NCBI RefSeq assembly: GCF_001425825.1
Contig: NZ_LMDM01000048.1
Location: forward strand, 1-64,000
Length of the DNA: 64,000 nt
Reading direction: 5' to 3'
Source of the DNA: Rhizobacter sp. Root1238
Lineage (GTDB): Bacteria; Pseudomonadota; Gammaproteobacteria; Burkholderiales; Burkholderiaceae_C
Shown in pieces: positions 46,096 through 54,482 of the stretch. The notes below the pieces were generated by a model. It did no database searches, had not been told where the DNA came from, and was given only the letters and a program-made list of their open reading frames with translations. Position 1 is the first letter of the stretch. Each line of letters starts with the position of its first letter. The translations under genes were made by a program, and so were the position numbers.

Positions 46096-47028
46096 ATGAA
46101 CTCTTCGTCTTCGGCCCCTGGGGCCGCCCACCGCGCGCACGCGCCGTGGATCGCCTACCTCTGCCTCGGCAGTTCGATGGCCCTGGTGGGCAGCTACGTG
46201 GGGCTGTCGAAGCTGCTGCTGGCGGTGTTCCCGGTCTTCCTGCTGGCCTGGCTGCGCTTCGGCATGGCAGCGGTCGCGATGGTCGGCTGGGTGAGGCGCC
46301 GGCCCGGCGAAGCGCCGCTGAGCCGGCACGACCGCATCCTGCTGTTCTTCGAATCCTTCTTCGGCAATTTCCTGTTCTCGATCTGCATGCTGTTCGGCGT
46401 CGGCCTCAGCTCGGCGCTGGCGGCGGGCGTGATCATGGCCGCGATCCCGGCTGCGGTGGCGATCCTGTCGCGGCTGTTCCTGAAGGAGCGCATCGTGCCG
46501 CGCGTGGCGGTGGGCATTGCGTGCGCGGTCGGCGGCATCGCGCTGGTGTCGGTGGTGGCGCACGGCGGCAGCGACCAGGGCGGCAGTTCGCTGCTCGGCA
46601 ACCTGCTGCTGTTCGGCGCGGTGATCTGCGAGGCCTCGTACGTGGTGATGGGCAAGAAGCTCACCGGCAACGTGTCGGCCAGGCGCATCAGCGCGCTGGT
46701 GAACCTGTGGGGGCTGGCGCTGGTGACGCCGCTCGGGCTGTGGCAGGCGATGTCGTTCGACTTCGGCGCGGTGCAGCCGGGCTCGTGGTCGCTGCTGCTG
46801 TTCTATTCGCTCGCGGCCAGCATGGTCACCGTGTGGCTGTGGATGACGGGCCTGCGCCAGGTGCCGGCCTCGTCGGCGGGCATCTTCACGGTGCTGCTGC
46901 CGATCAGCGCGGCAGCGATCGGCGTGGTGTTCCTCGGGGAACGGATCAGCGCGACGCAGGCCGCTGCCTTTGGCCTGGCGATTGCCGGGGTGCTGTTCGC
47001 GACCTGGCCTGCCCGCAGCCCGGCCTGA
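46096..47028 (+). CDS. DMT superfamily (EamA) transporter
   Basis: A 310-residue inner-membrane protein with ten predicted transmembrane helices in two EamA repeats (about 20-155 and 165-305). Glycine-rich helices include CLGSSMALVGSYVGLSKLLL and AGVIMAAIPAAVAILSRLFL; the second repeat ends FLGERISATQAAAFGLAIAG. Members usually export amino acids or metabolites. It follows the GlnT-like gene by 33 bases, so export or relief of an amino-acid intermediate is plausible. The substrate is unknown. Confidence 0.88.
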   Translation: MNSSSSAPGAAHRAHAPWIAYLCLGSSMALVGSYVGLSKLLLAVFPVFLLAWLRFGMAAVAMVGWVRRRPGEAPLSRHDRILLFFESFFGNFLFSICMLFGVGLSSALAAGVIMAAIPAAVAILSRLFLKERIVPRVAVGIACAVGGIALVSVVAHGGSDQGGSSLLGNLLLFGAVICEASYVVMGKKLTGNVSARRISALVNLWGLALVTPLGLWQAMSFDFGAVQPGSWSLLLFYSLAASMVTVWLWMTGLRQVPASSAGIFTVLLPISAAAIGVVFLGERISATQAAAFGLAIAGVLFATWPARSPA

Positions 47029-47044
47029 CGCCCGGCAGGGGAAC

Positions 47045-49432
47045 CTACGGGAGCCGCGTCGTGCGGAGGGCAGGATCGCGCGCGATCTCGTCGTCGTGGA
47101 ACGGGAAGCGCAGCCACGCGCGGCGGGCATGGCGTGCGACCGACGCCTCGGCCGCGCCCTCGCCCGCTTCGACCGCGCCGTCGCTCTCGCCATGCGCGAG
47201 CAAGGTGTCCGCCACCACGCCGCGCGGCCCGAAGCGCACCACCTGCAGGTAGCTGTTGGCAACCGCGTCCGGGCCGATGCCGTGCGTGTCGTCGCCATCG
47301 CAGACCACCGCGAAATAACCCGCGCCATGGCAGCCTCCGAACAGCGCGAGCTGCTGGCCACCACTGCGCACGAAGCGTCGCCGCCCCAGCGGCTCGTCGA
47401 GCGCCCAGCCGCGTTCGGCGAACGCCGCAACCGTGGCCGCGAGCGCCTGTGCAATGCGCGGATCGGAACCGTTCGGCGCGCGCGGGGTGTCCAGCGGCGA
47501 CTGCGGCGAGAACGGCACGCCGAACAGCTCGACATCGGGCAGGCCTTGCAGGCGCGCCCAGAACGCATCCCACAGCAGCGCACCGCGCGCGTCGGGCTCT
47601 GCGCGACCGGACCAGTGCGCCAGCACCTCGCAGGCCCGGCCCACGTCGGCCGTCGCCGGCGCCGCGCAGGTCGGCGCCAGCAGCTCGCGCCTGAATCGCT
47701 CCGCCGCCCAGGCCCGCGGCGCGAGCACCGCCTGCTTCAGCCGGCCGGCCAGCGCCTCGGCCGAGCGCGACGGCGTCGCCGCCAGCTCCTGCGCGATCGT
47801 GTGGCCCAGCCGGGCGCGCAGCGACAAGGCCTGCCGCTGCGCACCGAGCACGCTCGGGTAGCCCTCCAGCGGCTGCTGCACGCTGAACAGCCAGTGGCTG
47901 TCGTTCATGTTCTCGACGTGGTCGCTGCGCAGCAGGCTCGGCAGCGCGGCCACCGGCATCGCACCCGGCTGCGGCGCCGCGGCATCGGCCGCCCAGTCGC
48001 AGTCCGCGCGGCTGCCGTCGAGGAACGGCGTGGCCGCATCGATCTGCGCGAAGCCGCGCGACAACGCGGTGCTGCAGCGCGCGCGCAGCGCATCGGGCAC
48101 GTTCGGCACCGTGCCCACGTCGGCGATCCACACCCTGCCGTCGCCGCGCCCGATGGCCGCGGTGTTGACCCACGGCATGCCGGCCTCGCGGCGCTGGATC
48201 GCGATGAAGTCGTCCAGCGAGCGCGCCTGGTTCCACGCGAAGAAGGTGCGGAACACCCGGAAGTTGTCGGCATTGATGTCGCGCAGCGCCAGTGCATGGG
48301 CCGTGCCCCAGCCGAACGGCGCGGCGCGCCGCCCGAGGTCGGCGATCGGGCCGAAGCGCGTGCCGTACAGCCGGCGCGTCACCGGCTGCAGCGTGCCGTC
48401 GGCCGCGCGCACCTGCACCGTGACCTCGCGCGACTGCATCGCCTCGCTGGCGCCGTCGACCTGGTAGCGCGTCGGGTCGGCCGGGTCCAGCGCCAGGTCG
48501 AAGAGGCCGAAGCGGCGCGCGGCCGACACGGTGTGGCTCCACGCGATGCGGTCGTTGAAGCCGATCATCACCAGCGGCACGCCGAGGAAGGCGACCCCGG
48601 CCACGTCGACGCGGCCCGGAATGCTCAGGTGCATCTGGTAGAAGCGATCGGGTCCGCCCCAGTACCAGTGCGGGTTGCCGAACAGCACGCTGCCGGCTTC
48701 ACCGGTGGCCTCGCGGCCGAACGCCATCATGTTGCTGCCGAGGCCGGCCTGCTCGCCCAGCGGGTGCGCGAGCTGGGCGCGCAGCGTGCCGTCGTCGGCT
48801 GCGTGGCCGACCTTCGCAGCGCCGGTCGCCGCGGGCCGCGCGTTGACGATCTCGGGAATGAAGCGCGCCTGCCCCGCGGCGACCTGCGCGGCGAACAGGC
48901 GGCGCAGGATGTCGTCGCCGCCGATCTCGTGCACCCACGGCTCGCGCAGGCAGGCCTGGCGCGGCGCGCCGGGTTCGCCACCGGCGCCGTTGCGCGCCTG
49001 CGCCAGGTAGCGGTTGTAGCCGTCCGCATACCCGTCGGCCGCGGCCAGCAGGTCCGGCTGCAGCGCGGCGCGCGAACGCGCGAGCATCGCGTCGTCGGCG
49101 AACGCGCGGAAGTAGAAGTCCAGCTCCAGGTTGGTCGGCCGGCCGAAGGTGGACAGCCGCGCCGGTCGCGCATCGGCGCCGAAGTGCTGCGATCGTTCGC
49201 CGCGCCAGGTGGTGAAGGCCTCGGCCAGCGTGCACAGCGCGTCCTGCGCCTGCGCATGGCCGATGCCGACGCCGAGCTCGCGCCAGCCTGGCGCGCGGAT
49301 GTGCGGAATGCGGTCGGCGGTGCGGCGGATCTCGACGCCGCCCGGCTGAGCCGCGGAAGCCGTCGAGACCATCAGCGGTATCGACAGCAGCGGCGCGAAC
49401 GCCCGCAGCAGGCCTCGGGTCGACAGTCTCAT
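47045..49432 (-). CDS. Penicillin acylase family N-terminal nucleophile hydrolase (PvdQ-like)
   Basis: A 795-residue periplasmic Ntn-hydrolase precursor. A signal peptide ends near STASAAQ. The alpha chain follows, and the autocatalytic cleavage site is before S233 in GLGSNMMAFG. The beta chain contains the HWYWGGPDRFYQMHLSIPG and GVPLVMIGFNDRIAWSHTVS stretches typical of acylases. In Pseudomonas, PvdQ removes the fatty acyl group of a siderophore precursor and can also cleave acyl-homoserine lactones. Adjacent siderophore genes favour precursor maturation. The ATG overlaps the formyltransferase stop (ATGA), so both are co-translated. Confidence 0.88.
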   Translation of the reverse strand: MRLSTRGLLRAFAPLLSIPLMVSTASAAQPGGVEIRRTADRIPHIRAPGWRELGVGIGHAQAQDALCTLAEAFTTWRGERSQHFGADARPARLSTFGRPTNLELDFYFRAFADDAMLARSRAALQPDLLAAADGYADGYNRYLAQARNGAGGEPGAPRQACLREPWVHEIGGDDILRRLFAAQVAAGQARFIPEIVNARPAATGAAKVGHAADDGTLRAQLAHPLGEQAGLGSNMMAFGREATGEAGSVLFGNPHWYWGGPDRFYQMHLSIPGRVDVAGVAFLGVPLVMIGFNDRIAWSHTVSAARRFGLFDLALDPADPTRYQVDGASEAMQSREVTVQVRAADGTLQPVTRRLYGTRFGPIADLGRRAAPFGWGTAHALALRDINADNFRVFRTFFAWNQARSLDDFIAIQRREAGMPWVNTAAIGRGDGRVWIADVGTVPNVPDALRARCSTALSRGFAQIDAATPFLDGSRADCDWAADAAAPQPGAMPVAALPSLLRSDHVENMNDSHWLFSVQQPLEGYPSVLGAQRQALSLRARLGHTIAQELAATPSRSAEALAGRLKQAVLAPRAWAAERFRRELLAPTCAAPATADVGRACEVLAHWSGRAEPDARGALLWDAFWARLQGLPDVELFGVPFSPQSPLDTPRAPNGSDPRIAQALAATVAAFAERGWALDEPLGRRRFVRSGGQQLALFGGCHGAGYFAVVCDGDDTHGIGPDAVANSYLQVVRFGPRGVVADTLLAHGESDGAVEAGEGAAEASVARHARRAWLRFPFHDDEIARDPALRTTRLP

Positions 49433-50298
49433 GACGGCTCCTTCGCCTGTTCGGCGAGTGTCGCGAGCCCGCGCTGCAGCGCAGGGAACAGGCTGCGGTG
49501 GAAGTTGTTCCAGCGCAGCTCGAGGATGGTGTCGGCCGGGTCGATCTCGGTGGCCAGCACGTCGACGATCACCTCGCCCGAATCGATGCCGTTGTCGACG
49601 TAATGGAACGACGCGCCGGTCTGCCGCACCGGCTCGACCGGCGTGCGCGCCATCGTGCGCCAGTCGATGCGTTGGCCCCGGGCACCGTGCAGCGCATCGA
49701 GCGTGGCCCACGCGCCGCGCCGCTGGTGCGGCGAGCCGTCGCGCGTGATGCCGGGGTGGATGTTGACGATGCGGCGGTGGAACGGCGCGCCCGGCCGCAC
49801 CAGCGCGTCGAGGATGACCAGCAGGCCGTCGAGCACGACGATGTCGGCTCGCAGCGCGAGCAGCCGCGCCAGCAGCCGGGTTTCGAAATCGCGCTTGCCG
49901 GCCACGCGCTGCGCCGCGCCGAGCGGCAGCCGGCGGTAGTCGGACGGCACCGCTTCCATCAGCTCGACGAGCGGCCTGCCCTGCACCTGCAGCGCCGGCG
50001 GGAACGGCCAGCAGCGGCTCGGGTGCGGCGAGAAGCCGTAGTCCTTCAGCAGCTCGCGGTCGCGCGGGTTGCCTTCGTCGTCGTCGACGATCACCGCCTG
50101 CAACGAATACGCATCGCCGAGCGCGCTGCCGTTCAGCGTCTCGACGAGGAATTCGAGCGGCGACTTCATGTAGCGCTGCCCGCCCTTGAACGCGACGGGC
50201 TGCCCGGCGCGGTCGGCGGCCGCGTTGCGCAGCGACGCGATGTAGACGAGCCTGGCCGGTCTCTCCGGCGGTCTGGTTGACGGTTCCATGTGCCACAT
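49429..50298 (-). CDS. N5-hydroxyornithine formyltransferase (PvdF-like)
   Basis: A 289-residue formyl_transf_N-type protein, about the length of PvdF. The catalytic region contains VVLDGLLVILDAL, RIVNIHPGITRDGSPHQRRG with the conserved N-x-H, and GASFHYVDNGIDSGEVIV with the usual aspartate near the end. It would transfer a formyl group from 10-formyl-tetrahydrofolate to N5-hydroxyornithine to make a hydroxamate. The ornithine hydroxylase gene lies on the divergent side. ATG at 50298 (MWHM) or at 50289 are both possible starts. Confidence 0.85.
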   Translation of the reverse strand: MWHMEPSTRPPERPARLVYIASLRNAAADRAGQPVAFKGGQRYMKSPLEFLVETLNGSALGDAYSLQAVIVDDDEGNPRDRELLKDYGFSPHPSRCWPFPPALQVQGRPLVELMEAVPSDYRRLPLGAAQRVAGKRDFETRLLARLLALRADIVVLDGLLVILDALVRPGAPFHRRIVNIHPGITRDGSPHQRRGAWATLDALHGARGQRIDWRTMARTPVEPVRQTGASFHYVDNGIDSGEVIVDVLATEIDPADTILELRWNNFHRSLFPALQRGLATLAEQAKEPS

Positions 50299-50317
50299 GA
50301 CGAAGCACGGGCCGCGC

Positions 50318-50344
50318 TGTTCAGCGGACGACTTCGGCTGAACA
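50318..50344. promoter_or_regulatory. Inverted repeat TGTTCAGC-N11-GCTGAACA between divergent siderophore genes
   Basis: A perfect 8-bp inverted repeat lies in the middle of the 73-base gap between the formyltransferase gene (minus) and the acyltransferase gene (plus). It is well placed as a shared operator or promoter element. It does not match the Fur-box consensus, and no clear ECF -35/-10 pair was found. Confidence 0.5.
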
Positions 50345-50371
50345 AACCCACCGACCGCTCGTCATGGAGGC

Positions 50372-51520
50372 ATGAACAGCGGCACCTCCCCACGATCCTC
50401 TCCCTCCCCTGCAGCACCGCGCTGCGTGAGCCATCCGTTCGGCCAGGCGCTGCAGGTGCAGCGCGACGGCGACCGGCTGGTGGTGACCGACCCGCAGCCG
50501 GCGCGCGCGGGCGACGCGCCGCGCGACCGCATCGGCCGCTGGCAGTGGCGGCACGGCGGCTTCGATGCCGGCCAGCTCTCGGAACTGCAATGGCTCGGCC
50601 CGTGCTCCGGCGAGCCTTCGGCCGCCCACCTGCTGGCGATCGTCGAGGCGGCGTTCACCTTCGAGCCGCGCACCGCCCGCCTGCTGCTGCAGCCGCCGTT
50701 CGCGTCGGCGCTGAACCTGGTCGAGCATGGCCTGGCCCTGCCGGCCACCGGCGGCGGATGGATCGTGCACCGCGAGATGTTCTTCCAGCACGCACCGATG
50801 TGGCTGCCGCAGGTGGCCTCGCCGATCCCGCTGCGCTATGCGCTGACCGGCGACCGCCGCCACCCGCTGCGCGCCGCCAAGCGCCGCGGCGTGCTGTACC
50901 AGCGGCACATCCCGTGGCTGGACCGCACGTTCTCGTTCCGCAGCCTGGACATCGAAACCGACCTGCCACGCTTCCACCGCTGGATGAACGACCCCGACGT
51001 GGCCCAGGTCTGGCAGGAAGACGGCGACCTCGCGAAGCACCGCGGCTACCTCGACGCCATCGCCGTCGACCCGCACATGCAGGCCATGATCGCCTGCCTG
51101 GACGGCGAGCCCTTCGGCTACTTCGAGGCCTACTGGGCGAAGGAGAACCGCATCGCGCCGTTCTGCGAGGCCGACGACCACGACCGCGGCTGGCATGTGC
51201 TGATCGGCGAGCCGGGCTTTCGCGGCAAGGCCTTCGCGACGGCCTGGCTCACGTCGATCTCGCACTACCTGTTCCTCGCCGACCCGCGCACGCGGCGCAT
51301 CGTCGGCGAGCCGCGCGCCGACCACCGCCAGCAGCTGCGCAACCTCGACCGCTCCGGCTACGCGAAGGTCAAGGAGTTCGACTTCCCGCACAAGCGCGCG
51401 ATGCTGGTGACGCTGCTGCGCGAACGCTTCTTCACCGACACGCTGTGGTGGCCGCGCGAGGACGAGCCCGCGCCCGTCCTCACGTCCGCCCCCCCCACCG
51501 CCCTGCAGGCAAGGACATGA
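50372..51520 (+). CDS. Siderophore hydroxamate acyltransferase (IucB/OrbL-like GNAT)
   Basis: A 382-residue protein with an N-terminal variable part and a C-terminal GNAT-type domain of the RhbD/IucB group. The core has SLDIETDLPRFHRWMNDP and VAQVWQEDG, then FGYFEAYWAKENRIAPFCEA, and the acetyl-CoA-binding region LIGEPGFRGKAFATAW. The C-terminal DRSGYAKVKEFDFPHKRAM is typical. It would acylate N5-hydroxyornithine or another hydroxylamine. Its stop overlaps the monooxygenase start. A GGAGG lies only one base before the ATG, closer than normal, so the true start is uncertain. Confidence 0.87.
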   Translation: MNSGTSPRSSPSPAAPRCVSHPFGQALQVQRDGDRLVVTDPQPARAGDAPRDRIGRWQWRHGGFDAGQLSELQWLGPCSGEPSAAHLLAIVEAAFTFEPRTARLLLQPPFASALNLVEHGLALPATGGGWIVHREMFFQHAPMWLPQVASPIPLRYALTGDRRHPLRAAKRRGVLYQRHIPWLDRTFSFRSLDIETDLPRFHRWMNDPDVAQVWQEDGDLAKHRGYLDAIAVDPHMQAMIACLDGEPFGYFEAYWAKENRIAPFCEADDHDRGWHVLIGEPGFRGKAFATAWLTSISHYLFLADPRTRRIVGEPRADHRQQLRNLDRSGYAKVKEFDFPHKRAMLVTLLRERFFTDTLWWPREDEPAPVLTSAPPTALQART

Positions 51521-52791
51521 GCATGCGCGTGCACGACCTCATCGGCATCGGCTTCGGGCCGTCGAACCTGGCGCTGGCGATCGCGCTCGACGAGCAGCGG
51601 CGTGCCGGCCGGCCGCTCGTCGACGCGCTGTTCATCGAGCGCCAGCCGGGCTTCGCGTGGCATCCGGATATGCTGCTGCCGCAGGCCCACATGCAGATCT
51701 CGTTCCTGAAGGACCTGGCGACGCTGCGCAACCCGACCAGCCGCTTCACCTTCGTGAACTACCTGCACCAGCAAGGGCGGCTGCAGGATTTCATCAACCT
51801 GAAGACCTTCTACCCGAGCCGCCGCGAGTTCAACGACTACCTCGGCTGGGCGGCGGCGCAGTTCGACGACGCCTGCGTCTACGGCGAAGAGGCGGTCGAG
51901 GTGCTGCCGCAGGCGCAGGGCCGCGAGGTGTCGCTGCTGCGCGTGCGCTCGCGCGACGCCGGCGGCCGGTGGCACGAGCGGCTCGCGCGCCACCTGGTGG
52001 TCAGCATCGGCGGCACCGCCCACATCCCCGAGGCCTTCCGCGCGCTGAAGGGCGACCCGCGGGTGATGCACTCCAGCGGCTACCTGGCCGGGATGGCGCG
52101 CCAGGCCGATGCGAAGCGCATCGCGATCGTCGGGGCCGGCCAGAGCGCGGCCGAGCTGTTCATCGACCTGCACGGCCGGCCGAACGCGCCACAGGTCGAC
52201 CTGATCATGCGGGCGCGCGCGATCCGGCCGGCCGACGACAGCCCGTTCGTCAACGAGATCTTCAACGCCGGCTTCGTCGACCAGGTGTATGCCCAGCCCG
52301 AAGCGCAGCGGGCCGAGATGCTGGCGGCGTTCCGCCACACCAACTACGCCTGCGCCGACCTCGACCTGATCCGGCAGATGTTCGCGGTGTTCTACGAGCA
52401 GCGCGTCAGCGGCGACGAGCGGCACCGCCTGCTGCGGCGGCACGAGATCCAGAGCGTGCGCGCCGTCCCCGACGGCATCCACCTGAACCTGCTCGACGTC
52501 AACGCCTCGCGCGAGCGCAGCCAGCGCTACGACGCGGTGGTGCTGGCCACCGGCTATGCGCGCGAGCAGCACCATGCGCTGCTGGGCGAGCTGGCGCCGT
52601 GGCTTGGGCGGCTGGAGGTGGACCGCGACTACCGCGTGATCGCGCCGCGCGAGTTCCGCCCGGCGGTGTTCCTGCAGGGGGCCTGCGAGACCACCCACGG
52701 GCTGAGCGACACACTGCTGTCGATCACCGCGGTGCGCTCGAACGAGATCGCGACGAACCTTGCTACACTCAATGCGAACAATTCTCATTGA
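51517..52791 (+). CDS. pvdA: L-ornithine N5-monooxygenase (PvdA-like)
   Basis: A 424-residue flavin-dependent N-hydroxylase. The FAD motif is LIGIGFGPSNLALAIAL, with MQISFLKDLATLRNPTSRFTF as family signature. The NADPH motif is IAIVGAGQSAAELF, and the C-terminal FAD/substrate motif is VLATGYAREQH. It makes N5-hydroxyornithine, the building block of hydroxamate siderophores. A lysine substrate is possible but less likely beside a formyltransferase. The 3' end contains the promoter and Fur box of the sigma factor gene that follows. Confidence 0.92.
   Translation: MSMRVHDLIGIGFGPSNLALAIALDEQRRAGRPLVDALFIERQPGFAWHPDMLLPQAHMQISFLKDLATLRNPTSRFTFVNYLHQQGRLQDFINLKTFYPSRREFNDYLGWAAAQFDDACVYGEEAVEVLPQAQGREVSLLRVRSRDAGGRWHERLARHLVVSIGGTAHIPEAFRALKGDPRVMHSSGYLAGMARQADAKRIAIVGAGQSAAELFIDLHGRPNAPQVDLIMRARAIRPADDSPFVNEIFNAGFVDQVYAQPEAQRAEMLAAFRHTNYACADLDLIRQMFAVFYEQRVSGDERHRLLRRHEIQSVRAVPDGIHLNLLDVNASRERSQRYDAVVLATGYAREQHHALLGELAPWLGRLEVDRDYRVIAPREFRPAVFLQGACETTHGLSDTLLSITAVRSNEIATNLATLNANNSH
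52764..52789 (+). promoter_or_regulatory. Fur box and -10-like element of the sigma factor gene
   Basis: Bases 52771-52789 read AATGCGAACAATTCTCATT. The two 9-base halves are complementary at seven of nine positions and match the Fur consensus closely. A -10-like TACACT lies at 52764-52769 directly before it. Both lie inside the last codons of the monooxygenase gene. Iron-bound Fur would thus repress the sigma factor independently of the upstream operon. No binding data are available. Confidence 0.75.
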
Positions 52792-52811
52792 GCGAGGTGC
52801 TCTTCCAACGC

Positions 52812-53390
52812 ATGCGCGAGCTGATCCAGGAACTGGTGGCCCATTGTGCGGACCTGCGACGGCAGCTGACGCGCGAGCTGCGCGACCCGCAGCATGCGGC
52901 GGACATCGCGCAGTCGAGCTTCGAGCGGGTCTATGCGCTCGCGCTGGGCGACGGGCCCCGGGCGTCGATCGCGGCGCCGCGGGCGCTGCTGTTCCGCGTG
53001 GCGCGCAACCTGTGCATCGATGAGGCCCGGCACCGGCAGGTGGTGCAGAGCTGGGCCGCGCAGCACGCCGGGTCCGGCCTGCAGACGACGGCCCCGTCGT
53101 GCGAATACGTGCATGCGCAGCGCCAGGTGCTGCGGCGCGTGATCGGCGTGCTGGAGTCGCTGCCGCCGTTGCGGCGCGAGGTGTTCCTGCTGTTCCGCGC
53201 CTACGGCTTCACGCGCACCGAGATCGCGGCGCGGCTCGCGCTCAGCGAGGCGGCGGTGGCCAAGCACCTGGTGCGGGCGGCGCTCGACTGCTCGCGCGTG
53301 TTTGCCGAGATGCAGGCGGAATTGATCGAGGCGCCGGCGGTGTCGCCGCGCAGCAGCTTCCGCGCGGCGCTGGCCGAGGAGGGGGCATGA
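52812..53390 (+). CDS. FecI/PvdS-like extracytoplasmic function sigma factor
   Basis: A 192-residue ECF sigma factor of the iron-starvation type. Region 2 contains DIAQSSFERVYALAL and PRALLFRVARNLCIDEARHR. Region 4 contains SLPPLRREVFLLFRAYGFTRTEIAARLA and the helix LSEAAVAKHLVRA. ATG at 52812 was selected because upstream TTG (52788) and GTG (52797) candidates lie in or next to the Fur box, and MRELIQELVAHC is the usual family start. It probably directs transcription of the TonB receptor and possibly the NRPS genes. Its stop overlaps fecR (ATGA). Confidence 0.88.
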   Translation: MRELIQELVAHCADLRRQLTRELRDPQHAADIAQSSFERVYALALGDGPRASIAAPRALLFRVARNLCIDEARHRQVVQSWAAQHAGSGLQTTAPSCEYVHAQRQVLRRVIGVLESLPPLRREVFLLFRAYGFTRTEIAARLALSEAAVAKHLVRAALDCSRVFAEMQAELIEAPAVSPRSSFRAALAEEGA

Positions 53391-54394
53391 GTCGCGCCGC
53401 GACCGCCGAAAAGCTGATCGAGCATGCGCTCGACCTGGTCGTCAAGAGCGAGGTCGAGCCTGAACCGGCCGCCGGCCGGGCGCTCGCGCGGCTGCGGCAG
53501 TGGATCGGCGAATCGCCCGACCATGCGGCCGCGGCCGACGAAGCGCGCCGGCGTTGGCAGATGCTGGGCGGCCTGTCGGAAGAGCTGCGCGAGCACTTCG
53601 ACGAACCGGTGGCCGCCGGTGCCTTCAAGGGGCGGCGCAACCTGCTGTTGTCGGCGGCTGCGGTGCTCGGCGGCGCGGCGCTTGCCGGCCGGCTGGGGTG
53701 GCAGCACTGGCAGACGCCGGTGTTCACGGCGGCGTACCGCACGCAACCGCTGCAGCTGCTCAATGTCAGCCTGCCCGATGCCCGGCCGGGCACGCAGCTG
53801 GCGCTCGGCGCCGACAGCGCGGTCGACGTGCGGCTGCACCGGCAGCGGCGCATCGTGCGGCTCGACGGCGGTGAACTGCGCTGCGACGTGGCGCACGACG
53901 CCGCGCGGCCGTTCCAGGTGCTGACGCGCGACGCGCGCATCGAGGTGCTGGGGACGGTGTTCAGCCTGCGCGACCGCGGCGGTGCACTGACGGTGGGTGT
54001 CGAACGCGGGCGGGTGCAGGTCGCGCTGCGCGCCACGGCGGCCGACGGCGGCGGTGACCGCGTCGGCCCGCCGATCGAACTGGGCGCCGGCGAGCTGATC
54101 GACATCCGCCACGGCATCGCGCAGCCGCCGCGCCAGGGCGACGCGGCGGCCCTCGCCGGCTGGCGCGACGGCTGGCTCAGCTTCGAGAACACCCCGCTGC
54201 GCGAGGCGCTGGCCAGCGTCAACGCCTACCGCAGCGCGGCGATCGTCAGCACCGACCCGCGGGTCGACGCGATGCGGCTGACCGGCCGCTTCCCGGTGCG
54301 GGATGCGGCCGGGTTGCTGGCGGCGCTGCCGCAGGTGTTGCCGATCACCGTCCGCCCGCGGGCGGATGGCAGCGCCGAACTGTTCGCTCGCTAG
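53387..54394 (+). CDS. FecR-like anti-sigma/sigma regulator
   Basis: A 335-residue inner-membrane protein. The N-terminal cytoplasmic domain has the DUF4880-type pattern (ALARLRQWIGESPDHAAAADEARRRWQ). A single membrane helix (about 83-103, LLLSAAAVLGGAALAGRLG) leads to a periplasmic FecR domain with VFTAAYRTQPLQLLNVSLPD, GGELRCDVAHDAARPF and the IEVLGTVFSLRD segment. It relays signal from the TonB receptor's N-terminal domain to the adjacent sigma factor. The gene overlaps the sigma gene by four bases. Confidence 0.92.
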   Translation: MSRAATAEKLIEHALDLVVKSEVEPEPAAGRALARLRQWIGESPDHAAAADEARRRWQMLGGLSEELREHFDEPVAAGAFKGRRNLLLSAAAVLGGAALAGRLGWQHWQTPVFTAAYRTQPLQLLNVSLPDARPGTQLALGADSAVDVRLHRQRRIVRLDGGELRCDVAHDAARPFQVLTRDARIEVLGTVFSLRDRGGALTVGVERGRVQVALRATAADGGGDRVGPPIELGAGELIDIRHGIAQPPRQGDAAALAGWRDGWLSFENTPLREALASVNAYRSAAIVSTDPRVDAMRLTGRFPVRDAAGLLAALPQVLPITVRPRADGSAELFAR

Positions 54395-54482
54395 CCATCG
54401 GATCGGGCCGGGCTGTCCTGCTTTGGGCGGCTCATCCGTCTAAGCCAGCAGGAAATCCCGAAAAACCTGACTGGAGTACCCC

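Noticed and set aside
52788-52790. TTG as start codon of the ECF sigma factor
   Set aside because: It lies within the Fur box and downstream of the -10-like element with no room for a ribosome site. ATG at 52812 gives the usual family N-terminus.
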